Shown here: positions 63,657-64,000 of the stretch, one piece after another
How the letters are laid out: the number at the start of each line of letters is the position of its first letter
How positions within the stretch are numbered: the stretch's first letter is position 1
Assembly: GCA_031180725.1 (NCBI GenBank)
Contig: JAPSLO010000005.1
Location: forward strand, 186,001 to 250,000
Reading direction: 5' to 3'
DNA length: 64,000 nt
Source: Roseomonas sp.
GTDB lineage: Bacteria > Pseudomonadota > Alphaproteobacteria > Acetobacterales > Acetobacteraceae
Notes under the pieces: model-generated
Seen by the model: only the letters and a program-made list of their open reading frames with translations
Told to the model about the DNA's origin: nothing
Databases searched by the model: none
Position numbers and translations under genes: made by a program

Positions 63657-64000
63657 ATGGCCGAGACGCCGCATCCGCCGGGCCGCGACGCGCGGATCCT
63701 CGCGCTGATCGGCACCGGGCACATGCTGAGCCATTTCTACATGCTCTGCCTGCCGCCGCTGTTTCTGATCTGGCAGCGCGACTTCGAGGTGAGCTTCGCG
63801 GAACTCGGCCTGGCCGTCGCGCTGATGAGCGCGGTGACCGCGCTGCTGCAGACCCCGGTTGGCTTCATGGTGGACAAGCACGGCGCCCGGCCCTTCCTGG
63901 TGGGGGGCACGCTGCTGATGTCGCTCTCCATCGCCGCCATGGCCTTCGCGCCCAGCTACTGGGTGGTGCTGGTGCTGTCGGTGCTGTCGGGCGTCGGCAA
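63657..64000 (+). CDS. MFS transporter, Fsr-like, 3' end cut by window edge
   Basis: N-terminal part (114 residues) of a major facilitator permease. The start is MAETPHPPGRDARILALIGT with GHMLSHFYMLCLPPLFLIW, as in fosmidomycin-resistance (Fsr)-like exporters. Helices two and three are separated by PVGFMVDKHGARPFLVGGT, the MFS motif A region. An AGGAG site lies 8 bases before the ATG. Divergent from glmS. Substrate cannot be judged from the fragment. Confidence 0.85.
   Translation, partial: MAETPHPPGRDARILALIGTGHMLSHFYMLCLPPLFLIWQRDFEVSFAELGLAVALMSAVTALLQTPVGFMVDKHGARPFLVGGTLLMSLSIAAMAFAPSYWVVLVLSVLSGVG

Overview
The window looks like chromosomal DNA from a high-GC (about 70% by eye) alphaproteobacterium, most likely a Roseomonas-like member of the Acetobacteraceae. 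Reasons: a gcrA cell-cycle regulator, an sdhCDAB operon, a rimP-nusA-ylxR-infB-rbfA block, an IscR-type regulator beside a cysteine desulfurase, a secreted PQQ-type sugar dehydrogenase with its own cytochrome c, and three Bug-family (TctC-like) periplasmic receptors. This placement is inference from gene content. I see no rRNA, tRNA, CRISPR array, phage or insertion sequence.

Layout. 1-9.0 kb: a truncated Bug receptor, a small flagellar-rod-like protein, an envelope-stress set (HtrA protease, response regulator, histidine kinase, small secreted protein), an MFS carrier, a CHAP lipoprotein, a second Bug receptor and a TerC protein. 9.4-17.3 kb: tatA, a fused TRAP permease translationally coupled to the methionine-salvage genes mtnB-mtnD with mtnC following, corA overlapping a predicted metallopeptidase, an acetamidase-like enzyme and gcrA behind a structured leader. 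17.5-28.2 kb: a 5'-nucleotidase, a TauE-TIGR02186-universal stress protein operon, Nfu, a nitroreductase, an orphan response regulator, ribA, an L,D-transpeptidase-like protein and a hydrolase. 28.6-37.4 kb: iscR and cysteine desulfurase, sdhCDAB, diheme cytochrome c with PQQ dehydrogenase, a methyltransferase and a cysteine-peptidase-like protein. 37.6-49 kb: a CDF-like membrane protein, then the translation block rimP-nusA-ylxR-infB-rbfA, interrupted by an opposing hybrid kinase before truB-rpsO. 49.2-64 kb: CsbD, an aminotransferase, a decayed gene, nupC-rmuC, a third Bug receptor, carbonic anhydrase, purH, a LysR regulator, wecB-wecC, glmS and a truncated MFS carrier.

How the genes work together. 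The clearest functional groups are translation and transcription-elongation factors (rimP to rpsO), respiration (SDH; PQQ dehydrogenase feeding a diheme cytochrome), Fe-S supply (IscR, desulfurase, Nfu), UDP-ManNAcA synthesis (wecB, wecC, with glmS at the head of the same amino-sugar route), and uptake plus salvage (TRAP permease with mtnBDC).

The most striking non-coding signal is a family of roughly 200-230 bp elements. Three near-complete copies (17.3, 30.3 and 37.4 kb) and two fragments (27.5 and 45.4 kb) all sit exactly between converging genes. They are built around a long inverted repeat and flanked by GC hairpins. Other signals worth attention are a direct-repeat cluster between wecC and glmS, a three-hairpin leader before gcrA, a promoter-plus-terminator leader before rimP, two 17-bp palindromes upstream of iscR, and a gene decayed by deletion and frameshift at 50.9-51.3 kb.
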